This document shows positions 16,007 through 24,664 of a stretch of 64,000 nucleotides of DNA, in pieces; position 1 is the first letter of the stretch; each line of letters starts with the position of its first letter. Under the pieces are notes generated by a model that saw nothing but the letters and a program-made list of their open reading frames with translations, made no database searches and was not told the DNA's origin. Where the stretch lies: assembly GCF_026625605.1 (NCBI RefSeq), contig NZ_CP113054.1:1736001-1800000 (forward strand), read 5' to 3'. The translations under genes were made by a program, and so were the position numbers. Source of the stretch: Luteolibacter sp. SL250. Lineage in GTDB: Bacteria > Verrucomicrobiota > Verrucomicrobiia > Verrucomicrobiales > Akkermansiaceae.

Positions 16007-16846
16007 TCAGACCGGAGTGAAATCGAGGCCTACGTCGAGCGAGGGCGCGGAGTGGGTAACGGCTCCGACGGAGATGAAGTCCACGCCTGTTTCCGCGATG
16101 TCCCGCAGGGTGGCCAGGGTGACGCCCCCGCTGGCTTCCAGGAACGGCTTGTGGCTTTCACCGCGTGCCTCCACCGCTTCGCGGAGCTGGGAGAGGGTCA
16201 TGTTGTCCAGCAGGATGTGGTCCACGCCATCCATGGAGAGGAAGGTGCGGACCTGCTCCAGGCTGTCCGCCTCCAGCTCGACCTCGACGCCCGGCCTTTC
16301 CTCGCGGAGCTTGTGGATCGCGGCCTGGATCACGGCAGGTCCGCCCTCCGCCACGAGGTGGTTGTCTTTCACCATCGCCCGGTCGTAGAGGCCGATGCGG
16401 TGGTTCGTGCCGCCACCGTCCGCGACGGCTTTCTTTTCCAGCAGGCGGAAGCCGGGAGTGGTCTTGCGCGTGTCCAGGATGCGGGCATTCGTGCCGCGGA
16501 CCTCCTCGACATAGCGGGCAGTCATGGTGGCCACCCCGCTGAGGCGTTGGAGGAAATTGAGCGCGGTCCGTTCCGCGGTCAGGATGGAGCGGGCGGAGCC
16601 TTCCACCCGGATAAGCAGTGCTCCCGAGGCGACCTTGCTGCCGTCGTGGATGAGGATTTCCACATCCAGGGAGGGATCCACCGTGGCGAAAACGCGGGCG
16701 GCGGTCTCGACCCCGGAGACGACACCTTCCTTTCTCACAGCGACAAAGGCGCGTGCTTTGCGTTCTTCCGGGATGAAATAGAGCGAGGTGACATCACCCG
16801 CGCCGATATCCTCGGCAAGGGCGAGATCAATGAGTGTCTGGGACAT
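16007..16846 (-). CDS. nadC: nicotinate-nucleotide pyrophosphorylase
   Basis: A 279-residue quinolinate phosphoribosyltransferase, which converts quinolinate and PRPP to nicotinate mononucleotide in NAD synthesis. Recognisable blocks are AEDIGAGDVTS at the start, TALNFLQRLSGVAT, ILDTRKTTPGFRLLEKKAV, HRIGLYDRAMVKDNH and the C-terminal EASGGVTLATLRDIAETGVDFISVG. Length is normal. MSQTLIDL is the family start. It is upstream of and coupled to birA; the pairing of nadC with birA in one unit is a common bacterial arrangement. Confidence 0.96.
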   Translation of the reverse strand: MSQTLIDLALAEDIGAGDVTSLYFIPEERKARAFVAVRKEGVVSGVETAARVFATVDPSLDVEILIHDGSKVASGALLIRVEGSARSILTAERTALNFLQRLSGVATMTARYVEEVRGTNARILDTRKTTPGFRLLEKKAVADGGGTNHRIGLYDRAMVKDNHLVAEGGPAVIQAAIHKLREERPGVEVELEADSLEQVRTFLSMDGVDHILLDNMTLSQLREAVEARGESHKPFLEASGGVTLATLRDIAETGVDFISVGAVTHSAPSLDVGLDFTPV

Positions 16847-16963
16847 GCTTGGCGGAGATGCTAGACGGTCTCCCTCCGGCATCCAAGGTGAATGTCCGGA
16901 AATGCTTTGGGCGGCTTCCGCGGGATATGGCAAGGACCGCATGGAATGCAGTCCCTGCCACCG

Positions 16964-17494
16964 TCACCACGACAGGCGCGGCAGGCCTCTGGAGAGCGAC
17001 CTTTCGGTGACGCTGCCGGTCCGTCCGCCGTGGGTGACCACATAGGTGGCGGACCTGCCGTCCGGTGCCCTCATGACGATGGACTCCGAGGTGATCTCCG
17101 GATCCTCGTTGCCGGTGGTGAAGAAGCCGATGTCCCGGCCCATGAGGGTGAGCGGGCCGTGCGCGTCATAGGGGAGTTTCTTCGGAGGACGCGGGGTGCC
17201 GACGATCCTGAGGTAACTCCCACCGGGCATCTGGTGGCGGGCGGCGTAGCTGCCGTCCGCCATGACGGAGTACTCCGGCTTGCCATACTTCGCCTCCAGA
17301 TCCGGCGCGCGCAGGATGGGGACGGAAATGCGGGCGGGATCCTTCGAGGTGTAGGCGTTCTCATCCACCAGTTCACCGGCAAGGACACCGGCCACCAGAT
17401 CCGGGGTGTCTCCGGACGAGGATGGCGCGGCGACATTGGCGCACGAATGCAGGGCAAGCAGGGCGGCGGACAGGAGGAGCGTGGCTTTCATCAT
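16964..17494 (-). CDS. hypothetical lipoprotein
   Basis: A 176-residue predicted lipoprotein: hydrophobic signal (ATLLLSAALLA) with lipobox LHSC near residue 18. The mature part has no recognised domain; it contains GSYLRIVGTPRPPKK and ends in a hydrophilic tail. The second Met (17491) is an equally possible start. It sits between YjbQ and nadC on the same strand, with a 117-base gap to nadC that carries a small hairpin around 16934-16954. Confidence 0.7.
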   Translation of the reverse strand: MMKATLLLSAALLALHSCANVAAPSSSGDTPDLVAGVLAGELVDENAYTSKDPARISVPILRAPDLEAKYGKPEYSVMADGSYAARHQMPGGSYLRIVGTPRPPKKLPYDAHGPLTLMGRDIGFFTTGNEDPEITSESIVMRAPDGRSATYVVTHGGRTGSVTERSLSRGLPRLSW

Positions 17495-17536
17495 GGTTCG
17501 GAACGCTTGGGGGATCGTGTTTCTTTGCGGAAATCA

Positions 17537-17956
17537 TCACTCACCGACCACGGCGACGGCGATCTCCCGGTGGTGGGGCGCACGGCGGTGCTCGAAGAGG
17601 AAGATGCCCTGCCAGGTGCCGAGGACCATGCGGCCATCCATGATGGGGATGACCTCGCTGGTGCGGGTGAGCGCCATCCGGATATGGCTGGGCATGTCAT
17701 CCGGGCCTTCCGCGGTGTGGATGAACCAAGGGGTGTTCTCCGGCACCAGGTGGTCGAAGAATTTCTCCAGATCCCTGCGGGCGCTGGGATCGGCGTTCTC
17801 CATGATAACCAGACTGGCGCTGGTGTGCCTGACGAAGACGGTGACCGTGCCGTTGCGGATGCCGGAAGCGGCGACGATGGACTCCACCTGACCGGTGATC
17901 TCGACCGTTCCCTTTCCCCGGGTGGAGAGGCTGAACCTGGCGGTGTGCGCGGCCAT
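17537..17956 (-). CDS. yjbQ: YjbQ/UPF0047 family protein
   Basis: A 139-residue UPF0047 protein with the family blocks FVRHTSASLVIMENADPSA, HTAEGPDDMPSHIRMAL and GTWQGIFLFEHR. These include the conserved His and Asp/Glu residues expected to bind a metal. YjbQ proteins show weak thiamin-phosphate synthase activity in E. coli tests, but the true role is not settled. Full length. It starts 3 bases after the alcohol dehydrogenase gene ends, so the two are in one operon. Confidence 0.92.
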   Translation of the reverse strand: MAAHTARFSLSTRGKGTVEITGQVESIVAASGIRNGTVTVFVRHTSASLVIMENADPSARRDLEKFFDHLVPENTPWFIHTAEGPDDMPSHIRMALTRTSEVIPIMDGRMVLGTWQGIFLFEHRRAPHHREIAVAVVGE

Positions 17957-17959
17957 GGA

Positions 17960-18979
17960 TCAGAAGTTTTCGAGCACCCACTTTCCGACGGCGGTGCCGG
18001 ACTCCATGGCAGCATGCGCCTCGCGGAGTGTTTCGGGGGTGATGCTGCCGAAGATGCGGTTGGCGAGGTCAGGGAACTGTCCCGCGTCCGCGAGCGCGGC
18101 GATGGAGGCGAGGACCTCTCCCTGCCGCTTCATGTCCGGGGTTTGGAATTTCGAACGGGAGAACATGTATTCCCAGACGATGCGCGGGCTTTTCAGGCGG
18201 AAGGGATTCCCGATCTGGATGGGGTGCTGGTTTTCCACGATGAGGCCGAGCGCACCGAGTGGGGCGAGCAGGTCGGCGGTGATCTGCCAGTAGCCGTCGG
18301 TGTCGAAGAGGTTCGCGATGAACGGATACTCCGTCACACCGGCCTCCTCCGCCTGGGGGCGGAGCGGCTCGCGGTGGTTGAGGATGTGGTCGGCGCCCAG
18401 CTTCACGCACCATTCGCGGGTCTCCGGGCGGGAGGCGGTGGCGTGGACGATGAGGCCCGCGCGCTTGGCCAGCGGGATCATGGCGGAGCCCACTCCGCCC
18501 GCTCCGTTGATGATGAGCAGCGCCTTGCCCGCATCCTTTCCGTCCGGGTCAACGCCCATCCGCTCGAACAGGAGTTCCCACGCGGTGATGGTGACGAGCG
18601 GCAGGGCCGCCGCCTGGGCGAAGCTGAATGAGGCCGGCTTCTTCGCTGCGATGCGCTGGTCCACGAGCTGGTATTCCGCATTCGACCCCGGGCGGGTGAC
18701 ATCCCCGGCGTAGAACACTTCATCCCCCGGGGAGAAGTCGGTCACCAGCGGGCCGACCGCTTCCACCGTTCCGGCGGCGTCCCAGCCGAGGATCTTCGGG
18801 GCATCGAGAGGTCCGTCGCCGATGAGCTTGCGCACCTTCGTGTCCACCGGGTTCACGCCCACGGCGGAGATTTTCACCAGCAGGTCGAGCGGTCCGGGAG
18901 TCGGTTTCGCGGTCTCAAATTCGACCAGGCAAAGGGGATCGGAAGCGGGCAGATACTGGCGTGCGCCGATGGCTCTCAT
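17960..18979 (-). CDS. zinc-binding alcohol dehydrogenase family protein (quinone oxidoreductase-like)
   Basis: A 339-residue medium-chain dehydrogenase/reductase. The N-terminal GroES-like fold has KISAVGVNPVDTKVR, typical of the quinone oxidoreductase-like ZADH1/YogA branch that lacks catalytic zinc. The nucleotide motif is INGAGGVGSAMIPLAK. It probably reduces enones or quinones with NADPH. Start at MRAIGARQYLP is the family start. It lies between the AEC transporter and YjbQ in a leftward block. Confidence 0.88.
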   Translation of the reverse strand: MRAIGARQYLPASDPLCLVEFETAKPTPGPLDLLVKISAVGVNPVDTKVRKLIGDGPLDAPKILGWDAAGTVEAVGPLVTDFSPGDEVFYAGDVTRPGSNAEYQLVDQRIAAKKPASFSFAQAAALPLVTITAWELLFERMGVDPDGKDAGKALLIINGAGGVGSAMIPLAKRAGLIVHATASRPETREWCVKLGADHILNHREPLRPQAEEAGVTEYPFIANLFDTDGYWQITADLLAPLGALGLIVENQHPIQIGNPFRLKSPRIVWEYMFSRSKFQTPDMKRQGEVLASIAALADAGQFPDLANRIFGSITPETLREAHAAMESGTAVGKWVLENF

Positions 18980-19005
18980 GGCCGGATCTTCAAGCTGGAA
19001 CCGGC

Positions 19006-19959
19006 CTATGGCAACAAAGGTTTCAGACCCACCCACTGGCAGCCCCAGGTGATGATCCATGGCAACGAACCGATGCTGACGATGGTGGTGGCAATGATGA
19101 CCTGGACGGCGACGGCCGGCCTCCCGTTGTAGAGGCGTGCCAGCAGGACCGTGCTGAGGGCGGCGGGCATGGCGGCCTGCACCACCAGCACCTGGCGCAA
19201 TTCAGAGGGGATGGGCAGGAACTTCGCTGCGGCCAGGATGAGCAGCGGGGCGAGGATGATCCGCACCACCACGGAGGCGGTGATCATCTTCAGAGAAGGT
19301 CGCTCGCTGGCGATGAGGTCCGCCATGGAAGCTCCGGTGATGAGGATGGCCAGAGGAAAGCTGCCGATGCCCAGCATGGCCATCGCCTCCCGTGCGGGGC
19401 CGGTGATCTTCGTGTCCAGTCCCAGTGCCACCAGCAGCAAGCCGGTGGCGACGGCGACCACCGGGCCGTTGAGCAGCTTCTTCAGCGTGAAGCCGCGGTC
19501 GCCGCTCATGATCATCACGCAGACCGTCCAGATGGCGATCTCCACGCCGATGTTGTGGATGAACATGACGGCCAGCGCGCCGCCGCCCCACAGGATCTGA
19601 ACGACGGGGATGGCGGTGAAGCCGAAGTTCTGGATGCCGGATGCGATGGCGAAGGTGCGCAGACCGGTCCCGCGCTGGAAGCCGAAGAGGCGTGCCACGC
19701 ACCAACCGAGACCCACACCCAGCAACGGGATGGTGAATCCCAGGCCCATACCCCAGGCGATGGTCGGCCCGCTGCGCAGCACCTCATGGCCGAGGATCTT
19801 GTCGAGGATGAAGCAGGGGTAGAGCACGTTGTAGATCACGCGCATCACACCATCATCATGCTCCGCCTTCAGGATACGGGCCTTCCTCAACAGGGCTCCG
19901 GTGAAAATGAGCAGGTACACCGGCAGCACGGAGATGATGACGGCACCGGGAGAGATCAC
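19006..19959 (-). CDS. AEC family transporter
   Basis: A 317-residue auxin-efflux-carrier family permease with about ten membrane helices, beginning VIISVLPVYLLIFTGALL. The halves of the protein repeat the characteristic pattern, with the asparagine-rich region GIQNFGFTAIPVVQ at the crossing point. In bacteria such carriers export organic acids or related anions; the substrate here is unknown. The GTG start at 19959 is needed to include the first helix. It leads the leftward block to ADH and YjbQ. Confidence 0.88.
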   Translation of the reverse strand: MISPGAVIISVLPVYLLIFTGALLRKARILKAEHDDGVMRVIYNVLYPCFILDKILGHEVLRSGPTIAWGMGLGFTIPLLGVGLGWCVARLFGFQRGTGLRTFAIASGIQNFGFTAIPVVQILWGGGALAVMFIHNIGVEIAIWTVCVMIMSGDRGFTLKKLLNGPVVAVATGLLLVALGLDTKITGPAREAMAMLGIGSFPLAILITGASMADLIASERPSLKMITASVVVRIILAPLLILAAAKFLPIPSELRQVLVVQAAMPAALSTVLLARLYNGRPAVAVQVIIATTIVSIGSLPWIITWGCQWVGLKPLLP

Positions 19960-20120
19960 GCGCGAAGTGTCGGGGAGCGGAGATTCCGCACAAGTCCGGA
20001 TTCGTTGAAAAAATTCGACTCCTTACCGACTGGATAACAGTCGGTTGGGGAAGGCGGTGGAGATTTCTTTGAATAACGGGGCGATGACGCGGGTCATATC
20101 GGGTGACAAGAAACCATCCT

Positions 20121-20555
20121 ATGAAAACGAATCCGACATCAAAACAAGGCTTCCTTCACAGGCTCACCAGGCTTCCCAAGATTTTGGTCTTCGCTGGTCT
20201 GGCTGCCCTACTGGCATTGCCCATGGCTGAAGCCCGCCCCGGCGACGGCCGCCGCGGCCACCCGCACCGCCATGGCTTCCACGGTGGTCACCACCACCGT
20301 CATCACTATGACCGTGGCTACCACCGCCCGGTTCCCCGCTACCATCATCGCCCGGTCCACCGTGGTTGGTCCCGTCCGGGTTGGTACGGTTCCTATCCAC
20401 CGGCGGGATACGTTGACTACCGTTACATCAGCCACCTGCCGCGCGGCTACCGCACCGTCTATCGCGGCGGCCACCGCTACTACTACGCCAACGGTGGCTA
20501 CTGGTATCCTGCCACCTACAGGGGCAACGGCGTGTATATCAGCGTGAGATTCTGA
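20121..20555 (+). CDS. secreted His/Tyr-rich protein
   Basis: A 144-residue exported protein. After a signal peptide (ILVFAGLAALLALPMAEA, cleavage near residue 38) comes a stretch dense in His, Arg, Gly and Tyr (HGGHHHRHHYDRGYHR). A C-terminal module follows: HLPRGYRTVYRGGHRYYYANGGYWYP, best described by its YRTVYRGG and YYYANGGYWY pieces, which resembles DUF6515-type surface proteins. Metal binding through the His cluster is plausible but not shown. ATG at 20121 is preferred over GTG at 20103. Confidence 0.8.
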   Translation: MKTNPTSKQGFLHRLTRLPKILVFAGLAALLALPMAEARPGDGRRGHPHRHGFHGGHHHRHHYDRGYHRPVPRYHHRPVHRGWSRPGWYGSYPPAGYVDYRYISHLPRGYRTVYRGGHRYYYANGGYWYPATYRGNGVYISVRF

Positions 20556-20580
20556 CGGGAGATAACGTACATTGGCTGGC

Positions 20581-20613
20581 GAAGCCCGGGGGAGGAATCC
20601 TCCGGGCTTCTCC
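20581..20613. terminator. bidirectional terminator
   Basis: Stem GAAGCCCGG / CCGGGCTTC with a purine-rich loop, 26 bases past the His-rich gene and 9 bases from the convergent release-factor-like gene stop. A T-rich stretch follows on the plus strand. Confidence 0.75.
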
Positions 20614-20618
20614 TTTGT

Positions 20619-21026
20619 TCAATCGGAAGGGGGGCGCCGGAGGGATTTCTTCTGCGAGAGGATCCGCTTGTCCGCGACGGAGCGTTGCTTGGAACGCCGG
20701 GAACGCTGGCGTTTCTGGCGGCGCATCTTTTCGATGGCCTGGGTCTTCGCCACGGCTTTCCCGTCACGGATCATCTCCAGTTGCTCGCACAGTTCACGGC
20801 GGGCGAGGAAGCGGTTCATCTCCCGTGAACGGTCGATCTGGCATTTGATGGCCACTCCACTCGGCAGGTGTTTCAGGAAAACGCAGTTGGAGGTCTTGTT
20901 GATCTTCTGCCCGCCGGCGCCGGAGCCGTGGACGAATTTCTCAAGAAGGTTGTCCTCCGTGATGCCGAGCGCGGCCATCCGCTGTTCCAGCGCGGTTTGC
21001 TTTTCGGGGGAGACGGGTGACTGCAC
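20619..21026 (-). CDS. release-factor-like GGQ protein (ArfB/MTRFR-like)
   Basis: A 135-residue protein with only the GGQ hydrolysis domain of class I release factors: HGSGAGGQKINKTSNCV, then VAIKCQIDRSREMNRFLAR. The stop-codon recognition domain is absent, and a highly basic C-terminal tail follows (MRRQKRQRSRRSKQR). This is the layout of ribosome rescue hydrolases (ArfB, mitochondrial MTRFR/C12orf65); the loop sequence resembles MTRFR more. It should release peptides from stalled ribosomes. The GTG at 21026 is my best start; the frame is open to 21128, overlapping the TonB receptor gene end. Confidence 0.82.
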   Translation of the reverse strand: MQSPVSPEKQTALEQRMAALGITEDNLLEKFVHGSGAGGQKINKTSNCVFLKHLPSGVAIKCQIDRSREMNRFLARRELCEQLEMIRDGKAVAKTQAIEKMRRQKRQRSRRSKQRSVADKRILSQKKSLRRPPSD

Positions 21027-21115
21027 GGAGTCAGGATGGCATGGGGGATGGAAAAAGGAAACGCCAGCGTGATGCCGGCGCTTCCAGAGGAAAGAGGTGG
21101 TTTCTCCAATTCGGA

Positions 21116-23158
21116 TCACCAGCGCCACTCGATGCCGCCGAAGACGCTGCGGCCATCGCCGGGGAGGAAGACGCGCGCAGGCTGCGGCACGACAGCCAGC
21201 GCATTATCAACGACGTCATGGGTGGCGGCGTAGCGCTCGTCGGTGAGGTTCCGTGCCTCGATGAACCACGAGAGTCCCTGCTCTTGGCGGCGGCCGAACT
21301 TGAAGCCGACCAGCGCGTAGGGATCCGCAGAGAGCGTGTTGCGGTGGTCCACGTAGGATTTCACGGGCACCCATTCAAAGGACGGACCGGCATACCAACC
21401 CTGGTCGTTCTCCCACAGGAGTTCGCCGCGGATGAGGTGCGGCGGCAGCCCGGCGATTTTGTTGCCGGAATAGTCATACCCTGCTGCGGAGTGTCGGTCG
21501 AACTCGAACCGGCCGTAGGTCCATGCGGTGCGGAAGACGAGGCGGTGCGCCGGATCGTCATTCCAATCTTTGCCGAGCAGGTCGATCTCCGCACCGATCT
21601 CCAGGCCGGAGTGCGTGGTGCGGTCCGCGTTCGTCGTGGTGCTCATGGCGGTAACCGGGTCGAGAACGGTGAGGAGTTCGTCTTCGATCTCCGCATGGTA
21701 GGCGGTGGCATCCCAGCGGACGAAGTTCCAAGATCCGCGGGTGCCCAGCTCGAAGCTGGTGGCGGTCTGCGCGTCGCGGGCGGTGTTCGCCGTGTAGGTC
21801 TCGCTGAAAGACGGCGGCTCATAGCTGCCGCTCACATTGGCATAGATCTGGTAGTTTTCCGCGTCGTAGCGGAGGCCCACCTTCGGCGCGAATTCGTTGT
21901 ATTCGTAAGTGTAGTCCGGAGGTCCGGCGAGGATGCGCTCGATTTCCCGGCGGTTGTGGGCCGCGCTGGCTCCGAGGATGGCGGTGAAGCCGTTGCCGAT
22001 GGTGAACTGGTTCTCAACGAAAGCTTCGAGATTGGTCGCGATCTGGTCGCTGTTCTGGAGCAGGATTCCGCGCGAGCCATTGAGATTCTGGAATTGGGCG
22101 GCATGCGTCACCCCGCGGGTGAGGAAGACCCCGGCGCGGACCTGGTTCTCATGGGAAAACAGGTCCGACGTATTGGTGAAGGTCACACCGAGCAGCGCGT
22201 CATTGGAGCGCTGGTCGATCACCTGGAAGATCGGATGGTTGAGGTCCTTGTACGTCCATGAGGCGGTGAGGTCCCACTGGTTGTCGCCGTTGGTGAAGGT
22301 GGTCTTGCTGGCGATGCGGTAGAGCTCGAAGTCGCGGTGGTAGTCTCCGGTCGCGTTGGTGGGGTTCGCGTCGCGAGGGTCGTCCTCGAGCTGGGCCTTG
22401 CTGAGGCTGCCGGGGATCTGCGAATCCGTCAGGACGCCGGTGATGTAGAGGCGGGACTCGATGCCGTCGGAAATGTTCCAGCCGATGTTGCTGAACAGGC
22501 GCTGGTTGTTCTGCTCCGCATGGTCCCGGAAGCCGTCCTGCGACTGCCAGGTGAAGGAGGAGTAGGCATCGGTGGCATCATTGGAGAAGCCTCCGGCGAG
22601 CGTGCCGCGGAAGTAGTTCCAGGATCCGGCTTCCAACCGGGCGAACCCGCCGGGATCCGTGCGTCCGTTGCGGGAAACGTAGTCGATGGCCCCGCCGAGG
22701 GTGGAGCCGCCGTAGGCGAGGGCGTTGCCGCCGCGCCAGACGTTGATGTAGCGGGAGGCGGACGGTTCCAGCGCCTGCATGTCGAAGCCGCCGTCGGCCA
22801 GGTTGACGGGCACGCCGTCCTGGAGGACGCGGATGCCGCGGCCGTGGAAGGTACGCTGGAGGCCGGAGCCGCGGATGGAAAGCCGGGCTTCATCCGAGCC
22901 GAAGCGCGGCTGGGCGAAGACGCCGGGGGAAAGGGCGAAGGTGTCCGCCAGCGTGCTGGCGCGGCCGGTGAGGTAGCGTTCGGAATCGACGACCTCGGTT
23001 CCGCCCGCGGTCTTGGCGAGCTCCACCTTGCTTTCGGCCACGGTGGGGACGGTCTTGGAGGCACGCTCCCGGGCGGCCTCGACGGTCAGGGTTTCGAGTT
23101 CGGTCTGGGCGATGGCCGCGGTGGTGGTGGCAGTGAGAAGATAGGGGATGAATTTCAC
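21116..23158 (-). CDS. TonB-dependent outer-membrane receptor
   Basis: A 680-residue receptor. The signal peptide (FIPYLLTATTTAAIAQ) starts at a GTG; the plug domain follows (LADTFALSPGVFAQPRFGSDEARLSIRGSG, recognised by LSIRGSG and GGSTLGGAIDYVSR). The 22-strand barrel ends in a terminal aromatic residue (GIEWRW). It imports a ligand using TonB-ExbBD energy. The ligand is unknown; its operon partner with a CxLCC motif hints at a metal such as copper. A hairpin 38-78 bases upstream may regulate it. Confidence 0.92.
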   Translation of the reverse strand: MKFIPYLLTATTTAAIAQTELETLTVEAARERASKTVPTVAESKVELAKTAGGTEVVDSERYLTGRASTLADTFALSPGVFAQPRFGSDEARLSIRGSGLQRTFHGRGIRVLQDGVPVNLADGGFDMQALEPSASRYINVWRGGNALAYGGSTLGGAIDYVSRNGRTDPGGFARLEAGSWNYFRGTLAGGFSNDATDAYSSFTWQSQDGFRDHAEQNNQRLFSNIGWNISDGIESRLYITGVLTDSQIPGSLSKAQLEDDPRDANPTNATGDYHRDFELYRIASKTTFTNGDNQWDLTASWTYKDLNHPIFQVIDQRSNDALLGVTFTNTSDLFSHENQVRAGVFLTRGVTHAAQFQNLNGSRGILLQNSDQIATNLEAFVENQFTIGNGFTAILGASAAHNRREIERILAGPPDYTYEYNEFAPKVGLRYDAENYQIYANVSGSYEPPSFSETYTANTARDAQTATSFELGTRGSWNFVRWDATAYHAEIEDELLTVLDPVTAMSTTTNADRTTHSGLEIGAEIDLLGKDWNDDPAHRLVFRTAWTYGRFEFDRHSAAGYDYSGNKIAGLPPHLIRGELLWENDQGWYAGPSFEWVPVKSYVDHRNTLSADPYALVGFKFGRRQEQGLSWFIEARNLTDERYAATHDVVDNALAVVPQPARVFLPGDGRSVFGGIEWRW

Positions 23159-23195
23159 GGAAATGGTTTGGGAAAAAATTTGGGAAGGGAGGATT

Positions 23196-23236
23196 CCTTC
23201 CGCCGGGGACACATGAGGGCGTGATCCGGCGGAAGG
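23196..23236 (-). promoter_or_regulatory. hairpin in the TonB receptor 5' region
   Basis: A perfect 11-bp inverted repeat (CCTTCCGCCGG / CCGGCGGAAGG) with a 19-base loop lies 38 bases upstream of the receptor GTG, between it and the CxLCC-protein gene. A run of six T follows on the minus strand 16 bases later. It could be an attenuator, an mRNA-processing hairpin or an operator; no known riboswitch is recognised. Confidence 0.55.
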
Positions 23237-23355
23237 TCCGGCCTTTTGTCCTTGCGCTACCGGTTTTCGACGGTGTGCAGGCCGGAAAAGTTTGGCGGCA
23301 TGCGGAATGGGCATGCCGGTATCCATGGATCAGTCAGCGGACGGGGATGTCCGCC

Positions 23356-23766
23356 TCATGCGGCCAGACACGGCGGCGGCACGGGCGGGGATGCCCGGAG
23401 GGAATCGGCGGGAACTGCCACGCCGGGAAAGGAAACAGGGGGGAGATCGGTCGAGGAAGGGGGAGCCAGCGCCATGTCTTTCGATGGCAGCATGTCCTGC
23501 ACGAACTTTGCGGAGGAAATGGTTGGCAGGGGAGTGATGGGTTCCTTTTTCTCCGGCTCCGCTTTCTTCGCGTCTGCGATCTTGCAGCAGAGGTCGCACG
23601 GCTTCTCACCGCTGAAGGTATCCTTGGCCGCCTGTACGAGACCATCCTGCTGGGAGTAACTGACCAGCATCCCGATCCATGCGTAGCCTTGCATGATCGA
23701 GTAAGGTCCGCCCGCCAGATGGAGGCAGCCGAGCAGGACAAGCAGGAATTGGAATGGCTTCTTCAG
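23356..23766 (-). CDS. CxLCC-motif membrane/periplasmic protein, TonB-receptor partner
   Basis: About 136 residues: a hydrophobic N-terminus (FQFLLVLLGCLHLAGG), then YSIMQGYAWIGMLVSYSQ, then SGEKPCDLCCKIADAKK, with a Pro/Ser-rich tail. I recognise this pattern (GGPY..Q..AW..M...YS, then PC.LC..I) from small proteins found next to TonB receptors; function unproven. The start is unusual: no ATG, GTG or TTG precedes the hydrophobic segment in frame before the divergent queH region, so a CTG at 23766 is proposed. The first ATG (23694) would cut off the hydrophobic segment. It lies upstream of the receptor gene on the same strand. Confidence 0.65.
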   Translation of the reverse strand: MKKPFQFLLVLLGCLHLAGGPYSIMQGYAWIGMLVSYSQQDGLVQAAKDTFSGEKPCDLCCKIADAKKAEPEKKEPITPLPTISSAKFVQDMLPSKDMALAPPSSTDLPPVSFPGVAVPADSLRASPPVPPPCLAA

Positions 23767-23895
23767 TGGATTGACCGATTTGGAAGCGCGAGGACGGGAG
23801 GTTTCTACGGAGCGGGCTGAGGCACGGCAAGGGGAAAAACTCCGCTGTTTCCGCCGGGATTGACGCGAAAGGGAAGGTGCGGGACACTCCTTTCC

Positions 23896-24612
23896 ATGAG
23901 CGAGCCTTTCCCCGACGACACGATGGCCGGCCGGCCGTGTCTGGAGACACCCGGCGGGCACAAGAAGGTGCTGCTGCATTCCTGTTGCGCGCCCTGCTCC
24001 GGCGAGGTGATGGAGGCGATGACGGCCTCCGGGATCGACTACACGATTTATTTCTACAACCCGAACATCCACCCGCGCACGGAGTACGACCTGCGGAAGG
24101 CGGAGAACATCCGCTTCGCGGAGAAGCACGGCATCCCGTTCATCGACTGCGACTATGACACGGACAACTGGTTCGCGCGGGCGAAGGGCATGGAGATGGA
24201 CCCGGAGCGCGGCGCGCGCTGCTCGATGTGCTTCGACATGCGGTTCGAGCGTACGGCGCTGTATGCCTACGAGAACGGCTTTCCGCTGATCACCAGTTGC
24301 CTGGGTATCTCCCGCTGGAAAAGCATGGAGCAGATCAATGAATCCGGTGAGCGGTCCGCGGCGAAATACCCCGGCGTGACCTACTGGAAGCACAACTGGC
24401 GGAAGGGCGGCGGTTCGGCGCGGATGATCGACATCTCGAAGCGCGAACATTTCTACCAGCAGGAATACTGCGGCTGCATCTACTCCCTGCGGGACACGAA
24501 CGCGTGGCACGTGTCGAAGGGGCGTCCGAAGATCGTGCGCGGGGTGAAGTTCTATGGGGAGAAGGACTCCGCCGTGGTGGAGGCGGCGCTCAACGAGGTG
24601 AACGCGGAGTGA
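23896..24612 (+). CDS. queH: epoxyqueuosine reductase QueH
   Basis: A 238-residue QueH (DUF208). It has the N-terminal [13 protein letters not shown] motif with vicinal cysteines, a [16 protein letters not shown] block, the [13 protein letters not shown] motif, and the C-terminal [13 protein letters not shown]. These cysteines bind the 4Fe-4S cluster and adjacent iron. QueH carries out the last step of queuosine tRNA modification, replacing the cobalamin-dependent QueG. Start at MSEPFPDD. No other queuosine genes are adjacent. It is divergent from the CxLCC gene with about 130 bases between. Confidence 0.94.
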   Translation: MSEPFPDDTMAGRPCLETPGGHKKVLLHSCCAPCSGEVMEAMTASGIDYTIYFYNPNIHPRTEYDLRKAENIRFAEKHGIPFIDCDYDTDNWFARAKGMEMDPERGARCSMCFDMRFERTALYAYENGFPLITSCLGISRWKSMEQINESGERSAAKYPGVTYWKHNWRKGGGSARMIDISKREHFYQQEYCGCIYSLRDTNAWHVSKGRPKIVRGVKFYGEKDSAVVEAALNEVNAE

Positions 24613-24664
24613 GGTGGTGGAAGGTCCGCCCGAAAGATGGACAGCATCCGGAAGGTAACGGTGC

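Noticed and set aside
23196..23236. Cobalamin riboswitch upstream of the TonB receptor
   Set aside because: No B12-box-like conserved core is visible; there is just a simple hairpin.
23606..23950. A 114-codon minus-strand frame overlapping the CxLCC gene
   Set aside because: It overlaps the queH start and lacks the conserved residues; the frame with PCDLCC is the real one.
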